The notes: generated by a model from the letters alone, not told the origin. A stretch of DNA of 64,000 nucleotides from Congeria kusceri (GCA_027627225.1 CM051029.1:25862851-25926850); one strand, 5' to 3'; shown: positions 1 to 10,826, counted from the first letter of the stretch. Program-made: numbers and translations.

Positions 1-224
1 ATGGTAACATAAATGTAAATCTTTCAATGAAACTTGGGCCTACACTTAAAGTGTTTTTCAAACATTGCAGCAATGGCTTGCATACAACCTCAAGTTTGTC
101 AGCTCCTAATTTGATCCACACACAGTATGCCTACACAGAGACCTTGTACAGCTGTAGTTGTCAATTATATTCAGAAGACATTTCCGGCTCCAACAATAAC
201 TTAACCACATCATGAAACATGATG

Positions 225-432
225 TTTGCCGGCGTCACAAAATGCAAGCATGACGCTTACAACGTTACCCAAGACGGCGAAACCTGGGTGGAACGGCGGT
301 ACCAGACTTTGCAATCGAGAATGTGACGCTGGCTTTCGAATTCGTGAATACGTCTGTTGGCAGCAACATATATGAACGTGTCTCAACCTGTCACTTTGAT
401 GGCCTCGACGGATTCCTTTATAATATTTATAG
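225..432 (+). pseudogene. VWDE-like N-terminal exon remnant, frameshifted
   Basis: From 299 one frame reads V-P-D-F-A-I-E-N-V-T and reaches C-H-F-D-G-L-D-G-F-L-Y-N-I-Y at about 430, matching in style the segment that precedes the W-Y-x-D-E part of VWDE proteins. The plausible upstream part (225-290, with T-K-C-K-H-D-A-Y-N-V-T) is in a different frame, so a frameshift near 290 is inferred. The next exon needs a phase-2 donor, but the base pair after 432 is GA rather than GT. The left limit is uncertain. Confidence 0.5.
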
Positions 433-974
433 GAATGTTATGTGCTTTATGCACATAGGAATGTTAGCAATATAACAGTGTTTATCTTACTGATGCAACA
501 GCAGGTTTTATCAACATTTACATTTTCAGAACATAATTTTACCCAGTACTCTGCTATGTGTTGTCGTCCCTACCAAGATTTTACCGTACGTTTTTGTAAA
601 ATTTGCATAACAACAGTTATCTCTCTAAAACATCTCTAAAGAGTACAAGATTGAAAGGCAAAATATCAATATTAAAATATCAATATCTTTATTATAAAGC
701 ACAAGTAATAGTTTGATTGAGAGTATAAATTGAATTCTCATAGCTTCCTAAATACCAGCATTAAAACCCAATTACCAATTCTAATAAAAATGTAATTGTG
801 TTTTATATTGACGTATAAGAAGTGGCAATCTTTCACACACAATTGACGATCCGGGTTTAGCCGAGAATAGTTTAAACAACTCCACAGGTATTGTTAAAGG
901 ATAAATTTATTTGGATACTTTGAATATGACTGACATTTGTGGAAGTGTCTATGGCGTTTTCATTCAAACTGAAT

Positions 975-1225
975 TTTGTTTTGACCGTTCCAAGATTGTG
1001 ACCCAGGTTCGTGCGCACGTAAACCGGTTTAAACCCCCAATGCTTTGCATTGACCGTTCCAAGGCGGTGACCCCAGTTTTATTCATGTGTGTTTTATGTT
1101 TGTTATGTGTTTTGCTGGTGTGCTGCATAATTTGTTGGCTATTGGTCACTTGCTATAAATAAATGGTCACTTGCCATAAATAAAGGACCTTGGGCTGCTA
1201 ATAAGAGTTCTCTCCTGCTGTCGCA
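975..1225 (+). repeat. Interspersed repeat R1, copy 1
   Basis: About 250 bases with GACCGTTCCAAG, ACCGGTTTAAACCCCCAATG and ATAAAGGACCTTG blocks. Related pieces lie at 3885-3980, 10050-10235, 15665-15815 (reverse), 25380-25440 (reverse) and 60965-61035 (reverse). Origin (SINE or MITE) not determined. Confidence 0.6.
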
Positions 1226-1408
1226 ACTGGAGTTTTGCCTTGTTTATATTTAATCACGTGTGCGTGTTGCGATTGTTTCGTGATTTGAGTGCAGTGTTAT
1301 ATGGAAATCTGTTCACTTGTCTGTCTAAAATAAACGACATTCGAATGCTGATGATGCATCCGGAATGTTATATCTTGTGTATATGTGATGACATTTGTAT
1401 TTGTGTAG

Positions 1409-1523
1409 GTACGCAGATGAAACCATGCTCCACATGAAGTCCAAACAGTCGCTGACTACTGAAGATTTCAATAAAGTTCCATTTGAAACGCTTATGACAG
1501 CCTATAAATCAGGCAGCCAAGGC
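1409..1523 (+). pseudogene. VWDE-like exon remnant (YADET...AYKSGSQG)
   Basis: A TTGTGTAG acceptor precedes 38 open codons beginning Y-A-D-E-T-M-L-H and ending A-Y-K-S-G-S-Q-G, followed by GTGTGT. Phase 0 at its end fits the next exon at 1881. This exon itself carries no lesion; it belongs to the decayed copy by position and homology. Confidence 0.55.
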
Positions 1524-1880
1524 GTGTGTGCAGTAAATAAATTAGCACGTACATGCATCAGTAAATAACTAACCGAACATTGAATGTACATGTATAAAAT
1601 AATATCTGACTTATAAATAATCGTAAATGGCTTCTATGTTGAATTCTTGACTATTGTTAAATTCTAGATTAAGAAGCAAGGAATAGCTTTATTACCTTTG
1701 TTCCTTTCAAATATGAATAAACCAATTTTTTTGGCCATGGGCTGATGTCCATTGTCGAAATAAAAACTAATATAAACATGTTGTCGCATTGTAAAAAAGT
1801 GCAATCCCACTAAGTCGTGTCGTTCACAGAGAAAGTGTTAACTGACCGAAAATTGACCGTAAATACATTTTATTCCACAG

Positions 1881-1964
1881 TGGCGTTGCGCCGTGCAAGT
1901 GCTAAATACAAACGGCGTTGAAGTTATGGCATCGTCCTACAGTGAACCCTTCGAGTTCATTACA
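1881..1964 (+). pseudogene. VWDE-like exon remnant (WRCAVQV...)
   Basis: It is bounded by TTCCACAG and GTAAGT and has 28 open codons reading W-R-C-A-V-Q-V-L-N-T-N-G and ending S-E-P-F-E-F-I-T. This corresponds to the C-S-A-S-V...E-F-F-A-G-F region of vertebrate VWDE (recalled from memory). Phase is 0 at both ends. Confidence 0.65.
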
Positions 1965-2238
1965 GTAAGTCCCAGAAGCACGTGGGCATATCTATTAATA
2001 TACTGTTTTCGTATTGTTCACGATTAAGATTTAACAAAGTGCATGTTTGTTGCGTTTTGCATATTGTTTTAACAGTATTTAACTATACAAATGTGCATTT
2101 TAATGCCTATTTTCCATTGTATAAAACACATCAATTATTCAGTCATATTAATAAAGTTCCTATCGTAGCTTTTAGAATGAAGTCCATCTTGGTAGTATGG
2201 TACTTCTCGCGATCAATGTGACTTGTCACAATATGCAG

Positions 2239-2386
2239 AAACCAGACAGATTCATTACTTTGCCAAGAGGAGGTGAGGTCGACTTCCATTTCACCGTCAA
2301 TCTTCCGGTAGTCTGCTTAGATGGTTAGACGTGCAACGTGGAATTTAAAGTGATTGATGAAAGTGACGACTACCAGCGCTGTCAAG
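2239..2386 (+). pseudogene. VWDE-like exon with TAG stop
   Basis: It follows ATATGCAG and ends at GTATGT. The frame set by the previous exon reads K-P-D-R-F-I-T-L-P-R-G-G and then L-P-V-V-C-L-D-G, a TAG at 2326-2328, then T-C-N-V-E-F-K-V-I-D-E. The stop lies inside a conserved-looking segment, so a CAG-to-TAG change is the simplest reading. The end phase (1) does not match the start of the next exon. Confidence 0.7.
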
Positions 2387-2724
2387 GTATGTTCACAAAA
2401 CATTCAGGCCACCTTGCCTGTGAATGTTTATATTCTCTGACATAATCTTAATTTCAAATATTGACCGATGAAACCAGTTGTTTTGGTCTGGAAACAAATG
2501 ATAAAATAATGTAAGAATAGAAACAACGATATACTGTGAGTTACAAGATTAAACTTAAAAGTATGTACATGGCTAATAACTTTCTTCGATGTTGTTGCGA
2601 CAATATAATGCCATTGGGATAAAAAAAGTTCATTTGTTAATTGTGTAGGGAATGGTTGAATACCAAGAGGGATATGCATAACCAAATACATATTAGAACA
2701 GGTCTAATTGGAACTTTCTTGCAG

Positions 2725-2931
2725 AATGATTTCACGTGTGGCAAAGTTATGAGCAGATTTCAGTTATTCAGGAATATCGATAAATTTTAAAATGAGAGGA
2801 CTATTACCCTGACGACGAAGAACAACAACAAATACTCGCTGAGGAATTCTTTTTACATGGCGGTGTTTATAGAGTTCGAAGGGGTCGTGGATTCGTTCTG
2901 GAACAACTGCTACCTCACTGAGAAAATTAAT
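2725..2931 (+). pseudogene. VWDE-like exon with TAA stop
   Basis: It follows TTCTTGCAG and ends at GTACGA. Reading is N-D-F-T-C-G-K-V-M-S-R-F, TAA at 2788-2790, then 47 open codons including F-I-E-F-E-G-V-V-D-S-F-W-N-N and E-K-I-N-V. The last part corresponds to the V-x-x-x-F-x-W-x-x-Y region just before the vWD domain in VWDE. Its 3' edge is duplicated in the following intron at 2989-3052. Confidence 0.65.
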
Positions 2932-2988
2932 GTACGATGCTTCTCTATTAAATAACTATTTAACTTTCAACTGGTAACATAATTGTTT

Positions 2989-3052
2989 CTGGATTCGTTC
3001 TGAAACAACTGTTACTTCAATGACAAAATACATGTACGATGCTGCTCTCTTA
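2989..3052 (+). repeat. Echo of the exon edge at 2888-2951
   Basis: The bases from the end of the preceding exon across its donor site recur about 101 bases downstream with scattered substitutions; both contain GGATTCGTTCTG and TGTACGATGCT. It is an intronic partial duplicate that includes the splice site. Confidence 0.75.
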
Positions 3053-3602
3053 TCAATGAATTGGTGAAAATGGATAATGGTTTAAAGCAGCAGTCAATAA
3101 ATATGTTAATAAAATAAAACTTTGCATACATCGTTTCTAGTGGACATCTTACCGATCAAAATGTAAACGAAACGCTTTGAACACGGTAAATTAATAACGT
3201 TTCGGTAATTTTTTATCGAATAGTTTCTGTATGCAATAGCTGGTGATACATCTGGACTACATCGGCATGTACGTACGTGTATATTCTGTTCGTACCAAGC
3301 GTTTTCGAACATTGACATTATTAAATGCATTTCTTCAATAAGAAACAGTTTTCAGTCGCATAAACGGCACTAACGTTCATTAGAAACTAATGCCAATTTA
3401 AGATGCATTGAATTATATTCTATGGACTGCGGCTTTAAATATTTTAAGAACAAAATGATCATTTTAACTTTAATCATGTGTGTAAATCTTTATGTTAACA
3501 TGCAGCTAATGTCATTTTACAATTGATTTCATTAGTCAGACACAATCCGACAGCTAGTACTGTTTATGGACATAACTCAAACTTCAGTCTGCTGATAAAG
3601 TT

Positions 3603-3830
3603 CTTAGTGATATGACGGAAAGCATCATGTTAGCTTTTCATCACTTGATGAATGTGTACGTGTTTTCGTCGCCGAACGACATGGGCCACGTGGCGGGACG
3701 TTCAACGGCAACTGGCAGGATGACTTCCTACACAGCGACGGCGTCTCGCTGACCGAGTCTCCAGACTATACTGGGGCTTTAGATGGTGGAGTGACCGTGG
3801 TGATCCGGATGACTTATCAGAGTTTTGGAG
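3603..3830 (+). pseudogene. vWD domain second-half exon, two frameshifts
   Basis: Three successive frames carry one domain. Frame 0 reads N-V-Y-V-F-S-S-P-N-D-M-G-H-V-A-G up to about 3694. Frame 2 continues G-T-F-N-G-N-W-Q-D-D-F-L-H-S-D-G. Frame 1 ends D-P-D-D-L-S-E-F-W-R before GTAAAC at 3831. The expected G-L-C-G-T-F motif has lost its L-C-G: the sequence has one GCGGGA where two copies flanking about ten bases are expected, as in a slippage deletion. The left limit is not defined. Confidence 0.7.
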
Positions 3831-3884
3831 GTAAACTTTATACAAACTTTGGTAAAATATTACAGTAAAATTATACATTTTATC

Positions 3885-3980
3885 AAATTCAAAACCGTGT
3901 AACCCCTCCCAATGTTTTGCAGGAATCATTGAACGGTTTAAAACATGCGTTTTAATCATGTTTGTTTTGTGTACTACTAA
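3885..3980 (+). repeat. Interspersed repeat R1, fragment
   Basis: Shares the CCAATG-TTTTGCA...GGTTTAAAA and TGTTTGTTTTGTGT parts with the copy at 975. Highly diverged. Confidence 0.4.
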
Positions 3981-4070
3981 TTCACATGAGGATTGACTTT
4001 TTTCCAAAATACAATATGTCGTCGTCATTGAAATGATTACGCTAAACACAAGTGAGTGTTTTGAATTCAG

Positions 4071-4181
4071 AGCTTCCGAGGAACGCTTCTTGACGAACCC
4101 AGATTACGTTGCCACGCTGGAATCCTGGAACACTAACGACACGCTATGCGTCTGTCCGCCTATAGCCAACAAACGAGAGAA
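4071..4181 (+). pseudogene. VWDE-like exon (ERFLTNP...LCVCPP)
   Basis: It follows GAATTCAG and ends at GTAATG. The open frame reads A-S-E-E-R-F-L-T-N-P-D-Y and L-E-S-W-N-T-N-D-T-L-C-V-C-P-P. Its first base completes the F-W-R codon of the vWD exon, so this junction is coherent. Its end phase (2) does not fit the next exon. Confidence 0.65.
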
Positions 4182-4515
4182 GTAATGCTTCAGAAATGAA
4201 GACAAAACATGCGTCGATTTCATATGTTTTATTTTGTTCTTGTAGTAAACATCTCATTATATTAGTATCCAAAACTATAGACTATTCAAGCTTTTTTCCA
4301 CTAACATTTTAAATCCTCCCAAACTACATGTACTGTTAAATTATTTACAGTATTTCTATTCATCGATAATTATCAAAAACATGCATACATTGTCTGCTTA
4401 GATGAATACAATTCAAACCTATACACATTTCGTCATATTTAAGTTTTGGTATAATTACCCAGTATCTGAATACATATTTTGTCATGGACACTGTTTCGGT
4501 TTATTTTCCTTGTAG

Positions 4516-4661
4516 ATAAAAGACGTGGTAAGAGGATAGAGAAGATTCTCCGGGACGAGCGTTCTGTGGATCATTTCCACTACCGGGAGGAGATGGACAT
4601 CAGGGAGAGACTGCTAAAGCTGCGGACGCTAAGGAAAGAAAGTAGTGCATCCTGAGTGAAG
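4516..4661 (+). pseudogene. VWDE-like basic/charged linker exon with TGA stop
   Basis: It follows TTCCTTGTAG. The frame reads K-R-R-G-K-R-I-E-K-I-L-R-D-E-R-S-V-D and H-Y-R-E-E-M-D-I-R-E-R, a charged linker typical after the vWD domain in this family. A TGA lies at 4653-4655, two codons before the GTAAGG donor at 4662. The exon end is the first unit of a 33-bp repeat that continues into the intron. Confidence 0.6.
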
Positions 4662-4975
4662 GTAAGGAAAGACAGGAGTGCGTTCAGAGTAAATGTAATG
4701 AAAGAGAAGCGTGCACTCAGAGTGAAGATAATGAAAAGAGAACTGCGTTCAGAGTGACGGTAATGAAAGACAGAAGGACTCGTATATTCAGCAAGTTAAG
4801 GTAGGGGAAGATATGAATGTGTCCAGAGTGAAGGTTTTGAAAGAGAAGAGTGCATCGAGAGTGACGGTAATGGAAGAGAGGAGTACGTCAACAGTGAATG
4901 TTGGAAAGTGATTAGTGCTTCCAGGGTTAAAGAAAAGAAAGAGAATAATGCGCGACCAGGGTGAAAGTGAGGGTG
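4629..4975 (+). repeat. 33-bp tandem repeat seeded on an exon edge
   Basis: About ten degenerate units of roughly 33 bases share GAGTG, TAATGAAAG and GTGC blocks. The first unit is the 3' end of the preceding exon plus its AAG/GTAAGG junction, so the array appears to have grown from the splice site into the intron. Confidence 0.7.
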
Positions 4976-5450
4976 GATATGGTTGTTATCTATTTAGATA
5001 ATAGTATAAGGATGACCCGGTATGTGTTCCTTACATTGTTTCAAACGCGTATGCATCAAACATGAAGGTAACGATGGGATTGTTTGTTGGCTACAAATTA
5101 TACTACCTTTATGGTTATGTCCATTCTTAAGACGTATGTAACAGAGTGACGATAAACATTAAGCTTGGTATCTAAAGGTGGTAGTGTATGTGGTGTGTCT
5201 TTTGTTTCTTACGGCGTAAGGCGTAAAAAATGTGTTTGTTTCAGGTTAGCCGACCTACCCTAAGAAAATGCCCCGACCCTAGAACTGTATTGAGTTTGTC
5301 AGATATGTTTTTATTTTATTTCCTTTTTCCGATAATTAAATGTTTTTGGATGAATACGTTTTTTCATTTGATAGCATCCACTTAAAAACAATGTTTAATG
5401 ATATTACCATTATGTTTTGAATATTAATTTATTTGGTTGACCATTTACCA

Positions 5451-5489
<39 letters not shown>
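5451..5489. repeat. (AAT)n microsatellite
   Basis: An uninterrupted ATA/AAT trinucleotide run in an intron of the decayed copy. Confidence 0.9.
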
Positions 5490-5490
<1 letters not shown>

Positions 5491-5722
5491 CCCTACCTAC
5501 CTACTCTAATTTTGGGGGGCATGTAACCTGAAAAAAACAACATAAGTGGCGGTAAGAATAGACTAGGTTGAAATTGGGTATGCGCTTTAATAGAATAACA
5601 TTTTGTAAACCAAGTTCTTAATTTCGATTGCTGATACCTTATGTTATTAATATGTATTTTAAACGAAACATACTCGTATATATCAGCGACACTGTGTCTA
5701 AGCTATAAATTGCGTTTTACAG

Positions 5723-5884
5723 CGTCAGGTTGCTGCGTCAAATCCCCAAGACTTGGCGGCTGCGTATAACCATTCACTAGCGATGTGCTAGGCATATCTG
5801 AAGGATAACTGTAGTGCAGACCTGGCCGACGAAATTTCCAAAACAATCGAATATCAGTCAAGCTCTTGTGCGGAAGACTAAATG
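5723..5884 (+). pseudogene. VWDE-like exon with TAG and TAA stops
   Basis: It follows TTTTACAG and ends at GTTAGT. Reading is R-Q-V-A-A-S-N-P-Q-D-L, then A-M-C, TAG at 5789-5791, A-Y-L-K-D-N-C-S-A-D-L-A-D-E, S-S-S-C-A-E-D and TAA at 5879-5881. It corresponds to the E-N-E-C-E-K-R region upstream of the first EGF motif of VWDE. Confidence 0.6.
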
Positions 5885-6117
5885 GTTAGTTATTTTGAAA
5901 CTATAGATATTTTCAGTGGTTATTGTTGCCAAACGTATCATAACTACATCTGTAATGTATACTTTCCCCACAAACATTACACAAAATTAGAAATGTTGTT
6001 AAATGGCTAATAACTGCTGGATTTCATAGTAAGCGTACTATTTTGCAGGTCATACTTTGATTTTTAATGCTAATGTTTACTCTGTTTTAAATGTATCTTT
6101 ATCTTCATTGATTGCAG

Positions 6118-6222
6118 TTCAATTTAACTTCTTCTGGTTCGGAAGAAAGCACGTATCGTAATGTGCAATCATCAACCAAGATCATCGTCGACAAGGACCT
6201 GGAATTCCAGGAACTTTTCTTA
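6118..6222 (+). pseudogene. Probable VWDE-like exon remnant (FNLTSSGSEEST)
   Basis: It follows GATTGCAG, with 35 open codons reading F-N-L-T-S-S-G-S-E-E-S-T and D-K-D-L-E-F-Q-E-L before TAA at 6223. Position and composition fit the segment just before the EGF exon. The donor is uncertain and I see no counterpart on the minus-strand copy. Confidence 0.4.
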
Positions 6223-6698
6223 TAACTCTACTTTAATTAATTTCATAAATTCAAATGACATTCTAACGAATTTCTGGAACAAAAACCAATTACAAAAACA
6301 GTTTCCGTACACTTGCGCTTTTCACTGCATTTCTCCAGTCATTCTATATCTTACGTGTACATGAAGTTGATTTAAAATGGAACCCAATTGGTATGAAAAT
6401 TTGCCTTCTGTAGCATACTTTCTTGGTAATTTGTAATGCTTATGCAATTTTTGTATTAATTTCGAAGCTGGTGGAATGCATGTGATGTTATTTTCTGTAT
6501 ATCGTGTAGTTATCATTTATGTCTAAAATTCGAAGCTCTAAAGAAAGAAACGGTAATCTTTGATTAATAGTTTTTTATTACTACCTGGAGCAAGGTAATT
6601 CATTGGATATCATTAAGCATTCGCCGTTTAGACCAAATATGCACTGATGCATTATGCGGCTGCTATATTGTTTTTCTGATCACAATATAACTTTACAG

Positions 6699-6777
6699 AC
6701 CAAGAATCCAGAACAAACTCAAAATGTAATTGCATCATGCCCAGACAATTGCAACAACAACGGCTATTGTTCGTTTG
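6699..6777 (+). pseudogene. EGF-like exon, first half
   Basis: It is bounded by TTTACAG and GTAAGA and is 79 nt long, identical in length and phase to the exon at 63448-63526 of the minus copy. It reads T-K-N-P-E-Q-T-Q and C-P-D-N-C-N-N-N-G-Y-C-S-F. No lesion within this exon. Confidence 0.75.
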
Positions 6778-7395
6778 GTAAGACATTTTGCTTGTTGGGT
6801 CATAAAGCTCCGAAGTCGTATCCATAAAGCTGCTAAGGAAATTCTTTACTTAATATAATATCCTGATGCAGCTGAGTTTGAGTTTATTATATATTTGATA
6901 GTATATAAAAAAATAAAGCTAACCATTGATTCTTTATCGGACTGAACCTAATAAATTAGAACAGTCACAACAAAGTATTCTCGCACTTCAAAAGCAAGCG
7001 TTATTTACTCGTATTTATATCTGTTCATGTATACTGTTGTCATTTCTGAGGACTAATCCATCATGGAGAGCTCTTGGGTGTGCTTTTGGCGCAGAATGTT
7101 TCTACAAATGTATACTTTGTCATTCATTATAAAGACTGAATGTAAGAGCCCCTTTAATTCTTTGCTATCAAGAGCTTGTACGAGATTATGATATAATGAT
7201 AATGTTGTCTGTAGTTTGTAACATTACCAGCAAAATTCACGAACATTTAATGTGTAATTGTTTTATTGTTTTGTATGGTCAATGTATTACGAGCTTGAAA
7301 TAAATGAACGTTTGATGTTAATAAACGCTTTTGTACTGCTGATGGTGCTGATATATTATATATTTATAATAATGAGCCTTACTATTTTGCATCAG

Positions 7396-7586
7396 GAACC
7401 TGCATATGTAAAGAGCATTACGACCCGGAGTCCAATTGCAAACTTGACCTTCGCAATCCACCGACAATTGTAGAGGTAACGGGTGACGGCAATTGTAACC
7501 CTAGAAACAAAGCCTGCCACTACATCCGCTCGACAACGCATAACGGTTGCAGTAATACCACCTTTCGTATTGTTACCTCCACACAG
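7396..7586 (+). pseudogene. EGF-like second half and tail-domain exon
   Basis: It is 191 nt long, as in the minus copy exon 62761-62951, bounded by GCATCAG and GTGTTT. It reads G-T-C-I-C-K-E-H-Y-D-P-E-S-N-C-K-L-D-L-R and V-T-G-D-G-N-C-N-P-R. Open throughout; one of the best preserved exons of the + copy. Confidence 0.8.
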
Positions 7587-7982
7587 GTGTTTTTGTGTAG
7601 GCATAGTATATAAATATTATAAGTTCATATGATGCAATATGATGCATTTTGGAGACTAACTTCAGTAATGTTTTTGAATTGCAATTCTAAATAACATACT
7701 TAACGAATAATTCTATTTTGGCAACGTGCACTTGAATTGATGGGGTTTTTTCGGGTGGACGTCGACAATTATTGTTAAAACATGACCTGCTTCAAAAAAA
7801 AAAAAATATTTAAAATTATAAGAAAATGTGTTTTGAATGTTGTGGTGATATAGAACTATTGAAAATAAATAAATATGCCAGTAAAACACATTCACGTTTG
7901 AATGTGTGAATATGTGCCGATCGTAGTTTTTCAGTTCGTTTATTTCTAAAATAAAACAATGGTAACTTTTAAATTAATCCAG

Positions 7983-8119
7983 TACAAGATCGACGGAACA
8001 GCGACCGAATCCACGGTTACAACAGTACCCGCCAATTTCCATAATCCCTACTATGAACCAGAGTACAAAGCAGGAAAAAGCGACAGGTCGTCGATGAAAA
8101 CCAGGTCTTCACGGAATCG
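7983..8119 (+). pseudogene. Furin-site exon, frameshifted
   Basis: It starts Y-K-I-D-G-T-A-T-E-S in phase, but the conserved S-R-K-K-R-Q-V-V-D-E end (8069-8119) lies in another frame. Compared with the minus copy exon 61950-62093, about ten bases are missing around the C-P-N-N-F-D-A segment near 8040. Acceptor AATCCAG and donor GTAAAA are kept. Confidence 0.8.
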
Positions 8120-8350
8120 GTAAAAAAGCGGGAAATACTTAAAGCAAATAAAGCAATTTAATAAGCATTCTATAATGGTTCTTGCTATATATTCACTCTA
8201 ATCAATAAATCATTGTTTCGAAGAAAATGTACATAAATATATATAATGATAAACTTATGTACATGTATTCAAAATGAAGCTTTGTTTTAAAATATGTATA
8301 TTAAACTTATTGTTATATTTAAATAACTAATTTAGTTTTTATTCTTACAG

Positions 8351-8458
8351 TACAACGTATCTCTAAGCAACGACAACCCGTCGTCCAGCTCACCGAATAC
8401 AGTCACTGTGCTAGATACCACATGCGTCAAAATTGAGAATGGAGCTGCAGTGATTCTG
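8351..8458 (+). pseudogene. YNVSLSND exon
   Basis: 36 open codons between TTCTTACAG and GTAAGT, the same length and phase as minus-copy exon 61465-61572. Reads Y-N-V-S-L-S-N-D-N and N-T-V-T-V-L-D-T-T-C-V. Intact in itself. Confidence 0.8.
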
Positions 8459-8909
8459 GTAAGTGTCTATATTGAAAATCAAAGTATGAGGTCTAGTTAA
8501 AATTGCAAATATTTTATCAAATCAATGCATTAAACGTCTTGAAAAACGACAAATTGTCGTCGCCCTTGTGTATGGATAAGCACTGTCACTTTATCATCAC
8601 GCGGGTACTCATTTTGTATTTATTCTTCGTTCGGAAACTGTCCTGAATATACCTGTAAACATGTTTTCCAATAACTACCACACAATAAACCGATGTCTTG
8701 CACGATTGACGTATACGTTGTTAACACATTTTATACTTTTGTTTGTATTTGAATTAATGGCTAGAATGTCCCCAGTAATATTTGCAATTGGAATGCCGTG
8801 TGTCCAAATTATTGAACTACACAAGCAACACAAGCATATTGGTTTCAAAACCAAAGATGAACTGAGGCTGATAGTAATTTATGACATTATTTACACATCC
8901 TTTGTTTAG

Positions 8910-9014
8910 GCCCACTACTGTCTCATTGACAACGTTTGCTATGGTCACTACACTGATTTGGACGAGTGCCATACCTGTGACCCAACGATCAAAATATTTT
9001 CGTGAATTCTCAAG
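8910..9014 (+). pseudogene. Cysteine module 1 exon with TGA stop
   Basis: 35 codons between TGTTTAG and GTTTGC, the same length as minus-copy exon 61090-61194. Reads A-H-Y-C-L-I-D-N-V-C-Y-G and C-H-T-C-D-P, then F-S-stop-I-L-K. The intact paralogue has F-S-W-T-L-K, so TGG became TGA at 9003-9005. Confidence 0.85.
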
Positions 9015-9332
9015 GTTTGCTAAATGTTGGCATTTTATTATTCTATTTATTCACCTGAAAAAGGTGTATCTCAACAAAGATATTGAGTCGTACTCAATTT
9101 CTTAAATGATATATCAGCAGGAATTTAAAGATTGCTTGTTTGATCTAACTAATTGTTAGTGTATTTGTTTTATATAACAAATTCTGAAAATATCTAAAAA
9201 CTTTCACCCTGTACAATTTACTACATACTTGTTTTAGTAAATATACGTTTGAACGTGTTGTCCTTAAAGTGTCTGAAAATGCACATTGGCATATGTTTTG
9301 AAAACAAAATGCACTTGTTTTTTTTGTATGAC

Positions 9333-9440
9333 GATTACTGCGACATCGGAGGAGTTTGTTATCCTTCTGGAAATGTCTCCACTAGCAGCTGCATATCTGA
9401 GTGCAATCCGACCTTGGACAAATATACATGGTCACAGCGA
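9333..9440 (+). pseudogene. Cysteine module 2 exon, splice acceptor lost
   Basis: Reads D-Y-C-D-I-G-G-V-C-Y-P-S-G-N-V-S-T and T-W-S-Q-R before GTATGT. The minus copy has an AG immediately before S-G-Y-C; here no AG occurs in the preceding T-rich stretch, so the acceptor looks destroyed. Confidence 0.75.
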
Positions 9441-9449
9441 GTATGTTAA

Positions 9450-9715
9450 TTGTACTTCTGGTATTCTTTCTTAATGACATAAATGTTACGCCCATTATTT
9501 AATAAATACCTCTCCATAGTTTTAGAGTTTCTAAGTTAACCTCTTTGTAAACATCTTTGTCATCTGCATGTGTCAGACAGTAGGTTAAATGTGTTTTATT
9601 GTACTCCTCATCGTGTTTTTTAATAACATAAATTTTGCGCCCACAATTTAATGAACAACTTTCCATTTGTTAGCGATTCTACGTTATTCTCTTTGCCATC
9701 TGCATGTGTGCCCTG
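9450..9715 (+). repeat. Intronic tandem duplicate downstream of module 2
   Basis: Sequence just after the donor at 9441 (TTGTACTTCTG..., ...ACATAAATGTTACGCCCA) recurs about 145 bases later with substitutions (9598-9715). Confidence 0.6.
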
Positions 9716-10049
9716 TATCACTGAATTTGTGATTGGTGTTAAGGTTTGTGCACCTCATCCATATCGTTAATTGTTTTTATCATCTTGTTGTTGTTTTTTT
9801 CATTCCAATATTCCTTTTTCTTTCATCAACATTGTAGACAGTTTATAATCTTGATTAGCTATAAATTGTTTAAGTAAGTATCACTATATACAACGTTCCA
9901 AAACATGTCAAAGTAAAAGTGTTGACACTTGTAGTTCTTAATGAACTAGAAAACAGTTCTGCTAGAAACCAGTTCTCGTAGACAAAGAGTTTTCGCCCAG
10001 ACTATTTCATGTTTTCCAGTTGCAAAAAGTGTTTTTGTTTGTTTGTTGA

Positions 10050-10235
10050 ATACTGATATTTACTAGACTTTCGCAATGCTTTACAATGACAGTTTCAAGG
10101 CGGTAGTCTGAGTTGTGTTCATATTTATGTTTTATATTGGTTACGACTTTTTGTACTGTACTGTGTTGTGTTGGCAGTTTGTCACTTGTCTTGTATAAAG
10201 GACCTTGTGTTGTTGATAGAGACCTCTCCGGATGA
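10050..10235 (+). repeat. Interspersed repeat R1, copy
   Basis: Shares TTTCAAGGCGGT, the GTTTTAT...TGTACTGT region and GTATAAAGGACCTTG with the copy at 975, in the same orientation. Confidence 0.55.
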
Positions 10236-10826
10236 AGCAGCTGGAATTTCACATAGATATTATGTTGTATTTACTGTTGTCACGGAAAGTGTCCTATCTC
10301 ATTAAAATCAAATCCCAACATTGTTGGGATCGGAAGACATTGTATAACGACCTTCCAAACAATCAAATATCAGCCCTGCTGCGCCCAATGAAATTGCCTT
10401 TTGCAAAGCAATGTTTGGCCACGGTGTTTGAAAAGCGATGCATTTCCAGTTCATCCTCGGGAATTCATCATTTACAGATAATTTTCACGTGGATAACAAT
10501 GGATAACAGTGGTACCTTAGGCGAGTAAACATCTTAAGTTTACGTTAATTTCGTACATAGTATTTGTGGTTGATATATGAAGTCATACCACAACATTCTG
10601 AAGGTAACAATTTGATTGGCTCCTGAAAAGGTCATCTGAACGTGGCCCCTAATGCGAAGTCATCAGATCCAGTCAGCGGATAATATAGTAGCGACAGACA
10701 GGAGATAATTTTAATGAGATTGGGAAGGTGTTTCAATTACAGCTGATTTCCCTCCTGGCATGTTTTCATTCGGTTTCTTGTAGAAAGATTTGTAATATAT
10801 TTCAGGGATTATTGTAAAGGACAAAT

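Noticed and set aside
3702..4049. 115-codon minus-strand open frame
   Set aside because: Antisense to VWDE-like exon remnants on the + strand, which explain the composition.
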